This document shows positions 9,144-17,826 of a DNA stretch of 64,000 nt, piece by piece. Source of the stretch: Rikenellaceae bacterium (GTDB taxonomy: Bacteria; Bacteroidota; Bacteroidia; Bacteroidales; Rikenellaceae); assembly GCA_015060005.1 (NCBI GenBank), contig SUZI01000001.1:525821-589820 (forward strand), read 5' to 3'. Position 1 is the first letter of the stretch. The number at the start of each line of letters is the position of its first letter. The notes under the pieces were generated by a model. It saw only the letters and a list, made by a program, of their open reading frames with translations, had not been told where the DNA came from and ran no database searches. The position numbers and the translations under genes are program-made.

Positions 9144-9273
9144 GAGAGAGATGTTACCTTTGGGCTGCAAAAACGTATATTTATCAGATAGTTGTACAAT
9201 TTTTTCACATTTTTGTAGTTATTAGGGTGTGTGTTGCGTCTAATGTAGTAAAGCGTAAAATAAATATCAGGTT

Positions 9274-11661
9274 ATGAGAAGATTTTTTCTGTTGTCGCTG
9301 GTGTTGTTGATGGCGACAAGTGTAATGGCGATGAGCCGCGTAACAGGTCGCGTAGTAGACGTTGAGGGTAAGCCTATCGGCTATGCAACGGTGATGGCTA
9401 TGCAGGGCGAAGATGTGGTGCGTGGCGTGGCAACCGATGATGAGGGTGGCTTCGTGCTTCAGCTGCAGGATGGCTCATATAATATATTGGTAGAGTTCGT
9501 GGGCTACGAGGCGTGGCAGCAGAGTGTGAGTGTTGCGGGCGACGTGGACTTGGGCGAGATAACACTCAAAGAGTCGGCAACAGAGATTGGCGAGGTGGTC
9601 GTTGAGGCAGAGATGATTACGCGTGAGGCAGACCGCTTTGTGGTAAATGTGGCAGCGTCGGAGCAGGCTGTGGGAAAAGATGGTGAGGAGCTGTTGAAGC
9701 AGTCGCCAGGAGTGAAGGTCGATGATGACGAGATTTCTATTTTGGGAGCAAGCGGCACGAAGGTATATGTGAATGGTCGCGAGATGAAGCTCTCGGGCAG
9801 AGATTTGGTAAACTACGTAAAGGGCTTGCGTGCCGAGAATATACAGAAGATAGAGATTGTGCCACAGACGGGAGCAGACTACGATGCAAACTCTTCGGGC
9901 GGAATGATTATGATATCGTTGCGTAAGCGATTGGATGATGGTCTGATGGGCTCGGTGAACTTCTCGACAGCACAGTCGGGATTGGGCTCGTCATATTCGC
10001 CAAATATCTCGATGAATGCCCACGTGGGTAAGTTTGACCTCTCGGCAAGTGGTTGGTTTTACAACTTCGACCAGGACCAAAGTATTGACGAGAGAACACG
10101 TTACTTGCAGTCGCTGACAAATATCGACTCGGAAACAGATATTGATATAGGAGGTAGCTTTGGTGGTGGTAGCCTCTCGGCTATTATGCAGATAAACGAC
10201 AAACATTCGGTGGGTGCTTCGTTGGACTACAACGGTGGAAAGTTTGATACCGACTCGAAGTCGTCGACAGCGTATACCGTGATGAGTGATGCGTCGCTCT
10301 CGACACTCACACGCAGCGGCTACACCAATGCAGATAAGAATAATAGCTACACAGCTACGGTGAACTACATCTATAAGACAGATGACCTGGGCTCGACGCT
10401 GAAAGTAATTGGCGACTTTACCCATCGTAAGGATAACGGTTGGCAGGATGGTCTGACAAAGTATGAGCAGCCACAGGGTAAAGCCGACTCGCTCTATCGT
10501 TACGACAACGGTAACCTCTATCGTGTGGCAACAGCCTCAATCGATAGACAGAAGATGTTTGCTCCGACGATGAGCCTTAAGTATGGTGCGAAATATACGT
10601 GGAACGACGTAAATTCGGATGCTATATATCGCTACCAGAAAGATGAGCAGTGGGTGCCCTCGACGGTGGAGGATTTCGATATATCGTATACCGAGAATAT
10701 CGCTGCTCTGTATGGAGTGTTCTCGATGCGTAAAGGCAAGTGGGGCTTGGTGGCAGGTCTGCGTGGAGAGTATACCTCGACAACAGGTAAGGGCGACGTA
10801 GGGCAGGATTACTTCTCGCTCTTCCCCAATGCCAACGTATCGTATATGCTGGATAAGATGGGACAATATTCGCTCGTAGCACAATACTCGCGAACTATCT
10901 CGCGTCCTAACTTCTGGAACCTCTCGCCAAGTCGTATGCAGATTTCGGATTACAGCTATCAGATGGGTAATCCCGAGCTGGATCCTTCGTATGTAAATAA
11001 CTTCTCGCTGACGGCCGTGATGAAGTATAAGTATTCGGTAACGCTGATGCTCTCGACAACAAAAGATGCTATACAGCAGATGATTGTGCCCGATGCGGAG
11101 GATGAGCGTATGTTGTGTATAGGTCAGGTGAATATGCCACGACTGAACCGTTATGCACTCTCGGTAAATCTGCCATTTACACCTACCAAGTGGTGGAGCT
11201 GGAACGTGAATCTCTTCGGTATGATTCAGGAGCAGAAACTCACTCCCGAGAGCCCAAAAACGACTACCGAGATGTTGAACTGGAACTCGATGATGACCTT
11301 CACGTTGCCAAAGCAGTTCTATGTGGATGTGAACTACTACGGAATGACCGATATGACGGTGGGAAATATGACTATCTCGACGATGCACTTTATGGGTGTA
11401 ACACTCAAGAAACGTATCAAGGATGAGTGGACACTGACGTGTGGTTTCCAGAATATCATTCCGATAGATATGGGCTTGACAACAGAGCAGAATGACTTTA
11501 CGCGTACGCTGGAGCAGAAGAACTTTAATCAACGATTTAATGTGCGTCTGGGCGTATCGTATAGCTTTGCAACAGGTAAGCAGTTCCGCTCACGCTCGGT
11601 GGAGCGAGGCGACGATGGCTCACGTCTGCAAGGCGGAAACAGTCAGGGACAAGGACAGTAG
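9274..11661 (+). CDS. Outer-membrane beta-barrel receptor (CarboxypepD_reg plus OMP_b-brl_3 type)
   Basis: A 795-residue outer-membrane protein with a signal peptide (about 1-20). A carboxypeptidase-regulatory-like beta sandwich follows (SRVTGRVVDVEGKPIGYATV, residues about 22-100), then a TonB-receptor-like plug (LLKQSPGVKVDDDEISILG, VYVNGREMKLSG, IEIVPQTGADYDANSSGGMI). The rest is a long barrel with many aromatic-rich strands (SRPNFWNLSPS). No TonB box is obvious and no SusD partner is adjacent. The family is usually of unknown substrate. It stands alone, followed by a repeat-filled gap. Confidence 0.88.
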   Translation: MRRFFLLSLVLLMATSVMAMSRVTGRVVDVEGKPIGYATVMAMQGEDVVRGVATDDEGGFVLQLQDGSYNILVEFVGYEAWQQSVSVAGDVDLGEITLKESATEIGEVVVEAEMITREADRFVVNVAASEQAVGKDGEELLKQSPGVKVDDDEISILGASGTKVYVNGREMKLSGRDLVNYVKGLRAENIQKIEIVPQTGADYDANSSGGMIMISLRKRLDDGLMGSVNFSTAQSGLGSSYSPNISMNAHVGKFDLSASGWFYNFDQDQSIDERTRYLQSLTNIDSETDIDIGGSFGGGSLSAIMQINDKHSVGASLDYNGGKFDTDSKSSTAYTVMSDASLSTLTRSGYTNADKNNSYTATVNYIYKTDDLGSTLKVIGDFTHRKDNGWQDGLTKYEQPQGKADSLYRYDNGNLYRVATASIDRQKMFAPTMSLKYGAKYTWNDVNSDAIYRYQKDEQWVPSTVEDFDISYTENIAALYGVFSMRKGKWGLVAGLRGEYTSTTGKGDVGQDYFSLFPNANVSYMLDKMGQYSLVAQYSRTISRPNFWNLSPSRMQISDYSYQMGNPELDPSYVNNFSLTAVMKYKYSVTLMLSTTKDAIQQMIVPDAEDERMLCIGQVNMPRLNRYALSVNLPFTPTKWWSWNVNLFGMIQEQKLTPESPKTTTEMLNWNSMMTFTLPKQFYVDVNYYGMTDMTVGNMTISTMHFMGVTLKKRIKDEWTLTCGFQNIIPIDMGLTTEQNDFTRTLEQKNFNQRFNVRLGVSYSFATGKQFRSRSVERGDDGSRLQGGNSQGQGQ

Positions 11662-11844
11662 GGAATTCAAGGCAGCGAGTAAGCGAGGGCAGAGGGTGTA
11701 AGTTCCCTCTGCCGAGCGGGAGGAGACAAGGGAAGATCTTCAGGTCTTGCCAAACTTCAAGCTCGCCCTTTTAGGGCTCGGCAATTCAAAATAGCAGGAA
11801 TTTAAGGCGACGATAAGTATACAGATAAGCATACGTCATATTAG
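11662..11844. repeat. Intergenic repeat mosaic, first site
   Basis: This gene-free stretch holds two dispersed repeats that recur after rpoN. 11669-11733 matches the reverse complement of 32553-32619 (shared blocks GTAAGCGAG, GCAGAG, GCCGAGCG, GACAAGGGA). 11756-11792 matches 32790-32826 in direct orientation (33 of 37 bases by eye), with the core CTCGCCCTT-NN-AGGGCTC. Both have hairpin potential. No reading frame is supported. Confidence 0.7.
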
Positions 11845-11876
11845 AAATAGCCGAGCCCTGCGGGACTCGGCTATTT
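11845..11876. terminator. Terminator of the sugar cassette
   Basis: An 11-bp stem (11845-11855 AAATAGCCGAG with 11866-11876) extended by a CCC/GGG pairing lies just past the end of the minus-strand cassette. It can also stop readthrough from the outer-membrane gene. Confidence 0.8.
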
Positions 11877-11894
11877 TAGTTGCAATTAATCAGA

Positions 11895-12404
11895 TTACAT
11901 ATAAGACGTCAAGAGGTTTATGATAATAGTCTCCAACTCCTCCTCGGTATATTTCTCTGCCAAAATATTCTCCAGAGCATCGTCACTCAGATAGAGATTA
12001 ACACTCTGGCCATCCTTGGATGCAAAGATAAACTCAATACCATAGTCAACCTCGGCACACATAAGGAACAGGAAGATAACCTCGTCGCCACCGCTGAGCA
12101 TAGCCTCCAGCATCAACTTAGTAGTGCCAGCCTCATCCATAGACTTCATAAAATCGAAGCCCTCGACAATCTCCGCAGGAGCACCAATCTGATAAATCAT
12201 TCGGCTATTCTTAAGATAGACACCATCCAGAGTCATACCCTCACCCAACTCCTGTGGGCACTCGGCATTCTGCTCCTCAACAGCCTCCTTAAGAATCTGC
12301 TTAACATCAATCTCATCCTCATCAAGCGAGGTGAAAGAACTCATAGTAAAAACTGTGGTCAGGGCAAGAGCCACAACACACATACTTCTGAAAATACTCT
12401 TCAT
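11895..12404 (-). CDS. Small secreted protein of the sugar cassette, unknown
   Basis: A 169-residue protein with a typical signal peptide (about 1-24, cleavage near SSFTSLD) and an acidic mature region with a C-terminal helix rich in E, L and I. I recognise no domain. It starts 22 bp after the lyxose isomerase gene on the same strand and precedes the terminator, so it is probably the last gene of that transcript. Whether it takes part in sugar use or only shares the transcript is open. Confidence 0.75.
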   Translation of the reverse strand: MKSIFRSMCVVALALTTVFTMSSFTSLDEDEIDVKQILKEAVEEQNAECPQELGEGMTLDGVYLKNSRMIYQIGAPAEIVEGFDFMKSMDEAGTTKLMLEAMLSGGDEVIFLFLMCAEVDYGIEFIFASKDGQSVNLYLSDDALENILAEKYTEEELETIIINLLTSYM

Positions 12405-12426
12405 AGCTATATGTTTTAAGGTTTAA

Positions 12427-13092
12427 TTATTTACGACCATACTCATTGCACAACAGGAAAGCCTTGGGCTCATCCTCGTCGATATGAGGGTAGCGACCCA
12501 AAGGCTCAAGAAAACGGTTGTCGGCAGCGTCGTCATTTACGGTAGAGACCTCGCCAATCATACTTGGGCCATTCTCCGACCAGAACTGGTGGTACATATA
12601 TGGCTCAAACGAGATACTCTGACCTGGCTTAAGACGCAACACCTCGCCCGCAGGGACAACAGTGGTAACACCATCTATCTGAACCGAGCAAGGTACATCC
12701 ATAGGACGCTCCTCGGAATCAGCCTTCCAGAGCTTGATGCAGAACTCACCACCGCCACGGTGGATGATATCCTCCATCTTACGCCAATGGAAGTGGGTAG
12801 GAGTAATCTGGCCCTCACGCACATACATAATCTTCTCGCAGTAGGTCTTATTATCACGCTTCACGTTGCCGTTACGGATAGTAACCAGCGTCAAGCCCTC
12901 CTTCTCAAAATCACCCTTGGCAAAGTCGGTAACATCCCAGCCCAACTCGTTATGCCATATCTCCTGGCACTCATCGCCCTTCGAAGCCCACTCCTCGGGA
13001 GTCCAATTAACCCACTCGGGGAGGTAGAACTGATGTGCATCGAAAAAGGCTTTTGCCTCACGGATATATCCGTTAATCTCGCTTCGTTTCAT
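12427..13092 (-). CDS. D-lyxose isomerase family protein
   Basis: A 221-residue cupin enzyme of the D-lyxose ketol-isomerase family, whose members interconvert D-lyxose and D-xylulose and often also D-mannose and D-fructose with a divalent metal. The metal site is visible as H100-x-H102 with E107 and H168 (THFHWRKMED, MYHQFW). I used the ATG at 13092 (MKRSEING) and not a GTG two codons earlier. It lies between a PfkB kinase and a small secreted protein in a minus-strand unit. Assignment to the family is firm; the physiological substrate is not known. Confidence 0.88.
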   Translation of the reverse strand: MKRSEINGYIREAKAFFDAHQFYLPEWVNWTPEEWASKGDECQEIWHNELGWDVTDFAKGDFEKEGLTLVTIRNGNVKRDNKTYCEKIMYVREGQITPTHFHWRKMEDIIHRGGGEFCIKLWKADSEERPMDVPCSVQIDGVTTVVPAGEVLRLKPGQSISFEPYMYHQFWSENGPSMIGEVSTVNDDAADNRFLEPLGRYPHIDEDEPKAFLLCNEYGRK

Positions 13093-13112
13093 AATCACAT
13101 TATAGGTTTTGG

Positions 13113-14111
13113 TTATTTATGTTCTTCTAAAAATTGTTGCAGCTGCTCAAGGGTAGGAGCTCCATCCGCAGAGGTGGCGTTGTGAAGATTGAACCACGCA
13201 GCAGCGGCAGCCATACGCAAGCCTTCAGCCAAAGGCATATCCTCGTGCAGAGCATAGAGCATAGTGGCACAAAAAGCGTCGCCAGCACCCACCGAAGAGA
13301 CTATCTCCGAGGCAGGGATACGGAATGAAGGTACATAGACACCCTCCTCGCCACGACGCACAGCATAGCCACCCTCGGGGAAGTGGATGATGACCGAATC
13401 ACGGACACCCTGCTCCAAGAGGAACTCGGCAGCAGCGGCTATCTTCGAGAGCACAGGCTCGCCAGCCTCATCACGCAGACTCTCGCCGAAGCAAGCACCC
13501 GCCTCAACCTCGTTGATGATGAAGTAGTCGACATAGCGTAAGCAAGGCAAAATAATGCTACGGAAGCGGTCGCCCTCCTCCGACACCACATCAACGGAAG
13601 TCTTATAGCCTCGCCTCTGCAACTCATCGAGCACACGTGCTGCGACACGACCATACTCTGCATCCTCCTCATCCATCTTATCCAGCAGAAGGAGGTAGCC
13701 TAAGTGGTAAATCTTTGCCTCGACATCTATCGCAAGAGCCTGCTCCGCACCAAAGAGAGCATTGGCACCACGATGATGGAAGAAGGTACGTGTACCAGCA
13801 GTCATATCTGCCATAACATCGGTATACGACGTAGCAGCATCGGTGCGGCAGATACCATCGGCATTGATGCCCAGACGCTCACAGGTGGCAAAAACCTCAT
13901 CACCCAAAGCATCGCGACCTACGCAGCCACCCGCATAGAGCGGAATACCACTCTTCAGATGAGCCAAATCAGCCAAGACATTATGAGCACAGCCTCCAAA
14001 GCCCTGCTCGATGTGCTCGATAGTTACAAGATTACCCACCGCAGGGTAGTTGCGGATGAATTTGATGGTATCCGAAAGCCAATTACCGGCTGAGATGATT
14101 CCTCTACGCAT
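13113..14111 (-). CDS. PfkB-family sugar kinase
   Basis: A 332-residue ribokinase-type kinase. N-terminal substrate loop motif GGCAHNVLADLAHL near residue 40, and the C-terminal ATP/anion-hole signature VSSVGAGDAFCATML near residue 285. It sits between the aldolase and the lyxose isomerase with gaps of 11 and 20 bp. In context it should phosphorylate the ketose made by the isomerase (xylulose or fructose), giving the substrate for the aldolase. The position phosphorylated cannot be read from sequence. Confidence 0.9.
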   Translation of the reverse strand: MRRGIISAGNWLSDTIKFIRNYPAVGNLVTIEHIEQGFGGCAHNVLADLAHLKSGIPLYAGGCVGRDALGDEVFATCERLGINADGICRTDAATSYTDVMADMTAGTRTFFHHRGANALFGAEQALAIDVEAKIYHLGYLLLLDKMDEEDAEYGRVAARVLDELQRRGYKTSVDVVSEEGDRFRSIILPCLRYVDYFIINEVEAGACFGESLRDEAGEPVLSKIAAAAEFLLEQGVRDSVIIHFPEGGYAVRRGEEGVYVPSFRIPASEIVSSVGAGDAFCATMLYALHEDMPLAEGLRMAAAAAWFNLHNATSADGAPTLEQLQQFLEEHK

Positions 14112-14122
14112 AGGACAACAGA

Positions 14123-14962
14123 TTAAGCTCGGTTATTACTCTCGAAGAGGCGGATATGGTCGGCAACGACACGCTTCGAAGCCTCGACAATAATGCCCTT
14201 CATATCGATATAGTTAGGGTTGGCTGCCGTAGCTAAATAGTGCTGGACATCCTCGGTAACGCCTAACTGGATAGCGGTAGCGACGTTAATCTTACAGATA
14301 CCATTGTGGATGCAAGACTTGAAGTCCTCCTCGCTCGTGCCGCTACCTCCGTGCAGCACCAGAGGCATAGCATTACGCTCGTGAAGCTCCACCAAACGAG
14401 CTATGTTAAGGCGAGGGGTAGCGACATACTTACCGTGCTGATTACCGATAGCCACAGCCAAGGCATCGACACCTGTACGGGCGATAAACTCGGCAGACTC
14501 CTCGACATCGGTGAAGAGGTCGACACTGTCGTCATCGACACCTACATCGCCTACCTTACCTAACTCAGCCTCGACATCGACACCGAAAGCCTTAGCCATA
14601 CGTGCAACCTCGGCAGTCTGACGCACATTCTCCTCGAAAGGTAATGACGCTCCGTCGAACATAACAGAGCCAAAGCCCAAGCGAACGGCATCGACACAAG
14701 TCTGGAAACTCTGACCGTGGTCCAAATGTACCACAACGGGCACCTTAGCAGCTCGGGCAGCCTCCAAATATAGAGGAGCCATAAGTGCCAAAGGTGCACA
14801 AGGGAACTGCACCTCGGCAAGCTGAATAATAATTGGAGAGTGGAGCTCCTCGGCAGCAGCGATGGCTCCCTCGACATTCTCTAAACTCAAGCAATTGAAT
14901 GCTCCGACAGCATAGCGACCATTGTTTGCCGCCTGCAACATCTCTTTGAAAGATACTATCAT
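14123..14962 (-). CDS. Class II ketose-bisphosphate aldolase
   Basis: A 279-residue zinc aldolase of the FbaA/GatY/KbaY group, splitting a ketose (bis)phosphate to DHAP or GAP and an aldehyde. Zinc ligands and catalytic residues are visible: VVHLDHGQS (Asp and His near 82-83), VEAELGKVG (Glu), GNQHGKY (His) and VLHGGSG (His), then KINVAT for phosphate binding. It is the first gene of the cassette. Being smaller than typical FbaA, it may act on a monophosphate such as a ketose 1-phosphate; that is inference. Confidence 0.9.
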   Translation of the reverse strand: MIVSFKEMLQAANNGRYAVGAFNCLSLENVEGAIAAAEELHSPIIIQLAEVQFPCAPLALMAPLYLEAARAAKVPVVVHLDHGQSFQTCVDAVRLGFGSVMFDGASLPFEENVRQTAEVARMAKAFGVDVEAELGKVGDVGVDDDSVDLFTDVEESAEFIARTGVDALAVAIGNQHGKYVATPRLNIARLVELHERNAMPLVLHGGSGTSEEDFKSCIHNGICKINVATAIQLGVTEDVQHYLATAANPNYIDMKGIIVEASKRVVADHIRLFESNNRA

Positions 14963-14996
14963 CTGGTTTGAAGTGGTTTTGGTTATTTGTTAGAAA

Positions 14997-15026
14997 CAAA
15001 ATTACCGATAATTTTTGGTTTATCGG
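14997..15026 (-). promoter_or_regulatory. Sugar-cassette promoter with operator-like palindrome
   Basis: On the minus strand TAATTTTG (plus 14997-15004) is a good -7 box 35 nt before the aldolase ATG. Directly upstream is the inverted repeat CCGATAA-N8-TTATCGG (15005-15026), filling the space where the -33 region should be; a canonical TTTG is missing. This layout suggests a repressor or activator site. No regulator gene lies next to it. Confidence 0.6.
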
Positions 15027-15051
15027 CAACTTTTAGCAAATATTTTCACTT

Positions 15052-15435
15052 CTAATGTCCAGAATTCAGCGGAAATGAGAGAACCTCGGCTGTGGGCTCG
15101 GCACCCGAAGGCACTCCCGTAGAGGCGTGTCCCGTAGAGAAGGTAATGCCCCACAGAGTGAAAGAGCGGCGATAGATACTCCACTCCGAGAGATAAAAGT
15201 GGGTGGGCAACGGTGCAGGGGCAGGGTGCGAGGGCGAGAGGTCGTAGTGCATATCGGCAGGCGGAATTGCCAGCGGAGCATAGATGGGTGGGGCGTGATG
15301 AGACTGAGGCAGCGAGATAGAGAGCGAATCCACAGAGGGCTTATCGCCACGAGGCAACTCCTGTGCCCCAGGCGAGAGGAAAGCCCACAGGGCAATAAGA
15401 AACGATAGAAAAAGGAAGGCTTGACGGTGTAGCAT
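15052..15435 (-). CDS. Small secreted proline/histidine-rich protein, unknown
   Basis: A 127-residue frame with a plausible signal peptide (HRQAFLFLSFLIALWAF) and a mature part rich in P, H and S (QSHHAPPIYAPLAIPPADMHYD). It begins 60 bp after recO on the same strand. An overlapping frame of 141 residues on the same strand lacks such a leader and is less likely. No family recognised. Confidence 0.55.
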   Translation of the reverse strand: MLHRQAFLFLSFLIALWAFLSPGAQELPRGDKPSVDSLSISLPQSHHAPPIYAPLAIPPADMHYDLSPSHPAPAPLPTHFYLSEWSIYRRSFTLWGITFSTGHASTGVPSGAEPTAEVLSFPLNSGH

Positions 15436-15495
15436 AACTCCTGACTTTTAGCGGCCGCAAGACCGACGGTGAAAAGCAGGAGGACTCTCACAGCA

Positions 15496-16236
15496 TCAGA
15501 AAATCTCCTGCAAGATTTTTATCGAGCGGATGGAGGCTACCGTATCGAGATGATAGCCATAATAGCCGACCAACGACGAGAGGAAATCGACTCGCTGGTG
15601 GCGGTTAAGACCTATCTCCGAGAGGTAACGGACATCGCACTCCAACATATCGCGGAGGATGAGAGCATTCTCGGGCGAGAGACGGAACTCTGTAAGGGGT
15701 GGCTCTGGGCAGAACATACCCTCGCGGATATCAAACCAACAGCCCTCGCTATACTCGTTGCCAGGCGAGAAGCCCAGCAGACGACACAAATGCGAGAAGA
15801 ACCACAGATGGAAATTGGCAACACCCTCCTGCATGGAATCCAAAGCCTCGACAGAGCCCCACACGAAGTCGAACAGTCGCTCGTTAGCCTCACTCTCCCC
15901 TACCAAACGATGCAAAACCTCTGCCATAAAGAGGGCAATAGTAGATTTTCTCACGTCGAAAGGAATAGAGTGCAGTACCAGACCACTATGCACCTCGGCA
16001 AAGCGGTGGAGCTGCATCTTGGAGGACTCAACACCCTCGAACTCCAGAGCAAACATAGGCTGGAAGAGTGCCAACTTACCACTCTTGGATTTGCCCGAGC
16101 CGAGTCCCTGCACCATATAGCTCTGGCGACCGTGCGACGAGGTGAGGAGATGAACAATCAACCCCTTCTCGCCATATTTGACAGTGCCGAGGACAATGCC
16201 TCGGGCTACATATTTGCGAAGTGTTCCGACAGACAT
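15496..16236 (-). CDS. recO: DNA repair protein RecO
   Basis: Loads RecA onto SSB-coated DNA with RecR in the RecF pathway. The 246-residue protein has the RecO OB-fold start (ARGIVLGTVKYGEKGLIVHLLT) and the helical C-terminal domain with FHLWFFSHLCRLLGFSP. The zinc-ribbon cysteines of some RecO proteins are absent, as in many Bacteroidota. It starts 3 bp after the ispG stop codon and must be translated from the same message. A 458-codon open frame on the other strand is only its shadow. Confidence 0.92.
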   Translation of the reverse strand: MSVGTLRKYVARGIVLGTVKYGEKGLIVHLLTSSHGRQSYMVQGLGSGKSKSGKLALFQPMFALEFEGVESSKMQLHRFAEVHSGLVLHSIPFDVRKSTIALFMAEVLHRLVGESEANERLFDFVWGSVEALDSMQEGVANFHLWFFSHLCRLLGFSPGNEYSEGCWFDIREGMFCPEPPLTEFRLSPENALILRDMLECDVRYLSEIGLNRHQRVDFLSSLVGYYGYHLDTVASIRSIKILQEIF

Positions 16237-16239
16237 AGC

Positions 16240-17721
16240 CTACTCCTCAATCCAATCGCCATTGGCTTTAATGAGAGCAATAAGTCGCTCCAAAGCCTCC
16301 TCCTGGGGGATGTTGCGTTCGACAACATCACGTCCCTTATAGAGGGTGATACGTCCCGCAGCAGCACCCACATAACCATAGTCGGCATCTGCCATCTCGC
16401 CAGGACCGTTAACGATACAGCCCATAATGCCTATCTTGAGATTGCGAAGATGAGAGGTACGAGCCTTAATCTGAGCCAACGTCTGCTCGATATCGTACAA
16501 AGTACGACCACACGAAGGACAGGCTATATATTCGGTATGCGAGAAACGGACACGCGAGGCTTGCAAAATCATCAGCTCGATATCCTTAATCTGCTCCTCA
16601 CTCAACGCCGGAGCATCAATCCAGATACCATCAGCCAAGCCATCGAGGAACAAGACGCCCAAATCGCAGGCTGCCTTGAGAGCTACATCCTCCAGCTCCG
16701 CGTCATCGTAGCGACGTTTGACGACAACAGCCTGCTCCGCAGGAGTATCCAGCAGGCGGGCACGCAGCTCGGCGGTAGGGTTAGCCGACATAGACTCCAT
16801 AACGACAAAATCATCACTCAGCTCGGAGTGAATGATAGGCGTTAGCACGTGGCTGCGGCGGACAAAGGCTGTCGGAGAGTATCGCTCGGGGTGCTCGACG
16901 TGGAACTCACCCTCGCGAGAGGCGAAGTAATCGACAATCTTCTTGGCAACAGGTATCTCATTCTCGGGAGCCTCGGTGAGCGAGACACGAATAGTATCGC
17001 CAATACCATCGGCAAGCAGAGCACCGATACCGACAGCACTCTTCACCCTGCCCTCGATACCGTTACCAGCCTCGGTAACACCCAGATGCAGAGGGTAGGT
17101 CATACCCTCACGCTCCATAGCCTCGACCAAAAGGCGGTAGGCATAGACCATAACACGTGTGTTGCTCGACTTCATCGACACGACGACATCGTCGAAGCCT
17201 TCCCGCTGGCAGATACGCAGAAACTCCATAGCCGAAGCGACCATACCCTCGGGAGTATCGCCCCACTCGTCGAAGATACGTTTGGCGAGTGAGCCGTGGT
17301 TGACACCCACACGCAACGACACGCCACGCTCACGACACTGAGCAATGAGAGCCTCGAAAGCTCCTCCCGAGAGGCGATAGTTACCAGGATTGATACGCAC
17401 CTTATCGACATATTGAGCCGAGATAGAGGCTATCTCCGCCACGAAGTGCACATCGGCAACAATGGCGGTATGCAAGCCTCGCTCACGTACTGCAGCGACA
17501 ATAGCACGAAGGTTCTCTGCCTCAGCCCTGCCCTGGGCTGTCAGGCGAACGATATCGCCACCTGCGGCTGCTATGCGACAAATCTGCTCGACACTCGCCT
17601 CGGTCTGAAGAGTCGAGGTGTTGGTCATAGACTGAACAGCAATAGGATGGGCACTGCCGACATAGTTCGCACCAATGGGCACCGAATGAGCCTTACGGCG
17701 TATATATCTCTGAAGATTCAT
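16240..17721 (-). CDS. ispG: 4-hydroxy-3-methylbut-2-en-1-yl diphosphate synthase, intermediate length
   Basis: Penultimate MEP-pathway enzyme, a 4Fe-4S protein making HMBPP. The N-terminal TIM barrel begins IGANYVGSAHPIAVQSMTNT. Cluster cysteines are C401 and C404 (CPSCGRT) and C435 (GIMGCIVNGPGE), with E442. At 493 residues it is longer than the two-domain form (about 370) but clearly shorter than the three-domain form with a full extra barrel usual in this phylum (about 600 by my recollection), so the inserted domain between about 260 and 395 looks reduced. First of the ispG-recO unit. Confidence 0.93.
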   Translation of the reverse strand: MNLQRYIRRKAHSVPIGANYVGSAHPIAVQSMTNTSTLQTEASVEQICRIAAAGGDIVRLTAQGRAEAENLRAIVAAVRERGLHTAIVADVHFVAEIASISAQYVDKVRINPGNYRLSGGAFEALIAQCRERGVSLRVGVNHGSLAKRIFDEWGDTPEGMVASAMEFLRICQREGFDDVVVSMKSSNTRVMVYAYRLLVEAMEREGMTYPLHLGVTEAGNGIEGRVKSAVGIGALLADGIGDTIRVSLTEAPENEIPVAKKIVDYFASREGEFHVEHPERYSPTAFVRRSHVLTPIIHSELSDDFVVMESMSANPTAELRARLLDTPAEQAVVVKRRYDDAELEDVALKAACDLGVLFLDGLADGIWIDAPALSEEQIKDIELMILQASRVRFSHTEYIACPSCGRTLYDIEQTLAQIKARTSHLRNLKIGIMGCIVNGPGEMADADYGYVGAAAGRITLYKGRDVVERNIPQEEALERLIALIKANGDWIEE

Positions 17722-17791
17722 AGTTTTCGATTATCGTTTAGTGCAAAGATAGTGAAAAAGTATGAAGGAGAGTAAATTTTGATTTTTGAAT

Positions 17792-17822
17792 CTTGAATTT
17801 TGAATTAAAAATTGTAATTTTG
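17792..17822 (+). promoter_or_regulatory. recG promoter, possibly leaderless
   Basis: CTTG at 17792-17795, 19 nt, TAATTTTG at 17815-17822. The recG ATG is at 17827, about where the RNA should start. The -33 part lies in an ATTTTGA iteron run. Confidence 0.65.
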
Positions 17823-17826
17823 TAGT

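Noticed and set aside
10537..11532. 331-codon open frame on the minus strand
   Set aside because: Antisense to the outer-membrane receptor barrel; no features of a real protein.
15066..15491. 141-codon frame overlapping the small secreted protein after recO
   Set aside because: The other frame (15052-15435) has a better signal peptide; this one is rich in Arg, Ser and Cys as shadows are.
15469..16845. 458-codon open frame on the plus strand
   Set aside because: It lies opposite recO and part of ispG, both clear genes, and its sequence has no family features. It reflects codon bias of the genes on the other strand.
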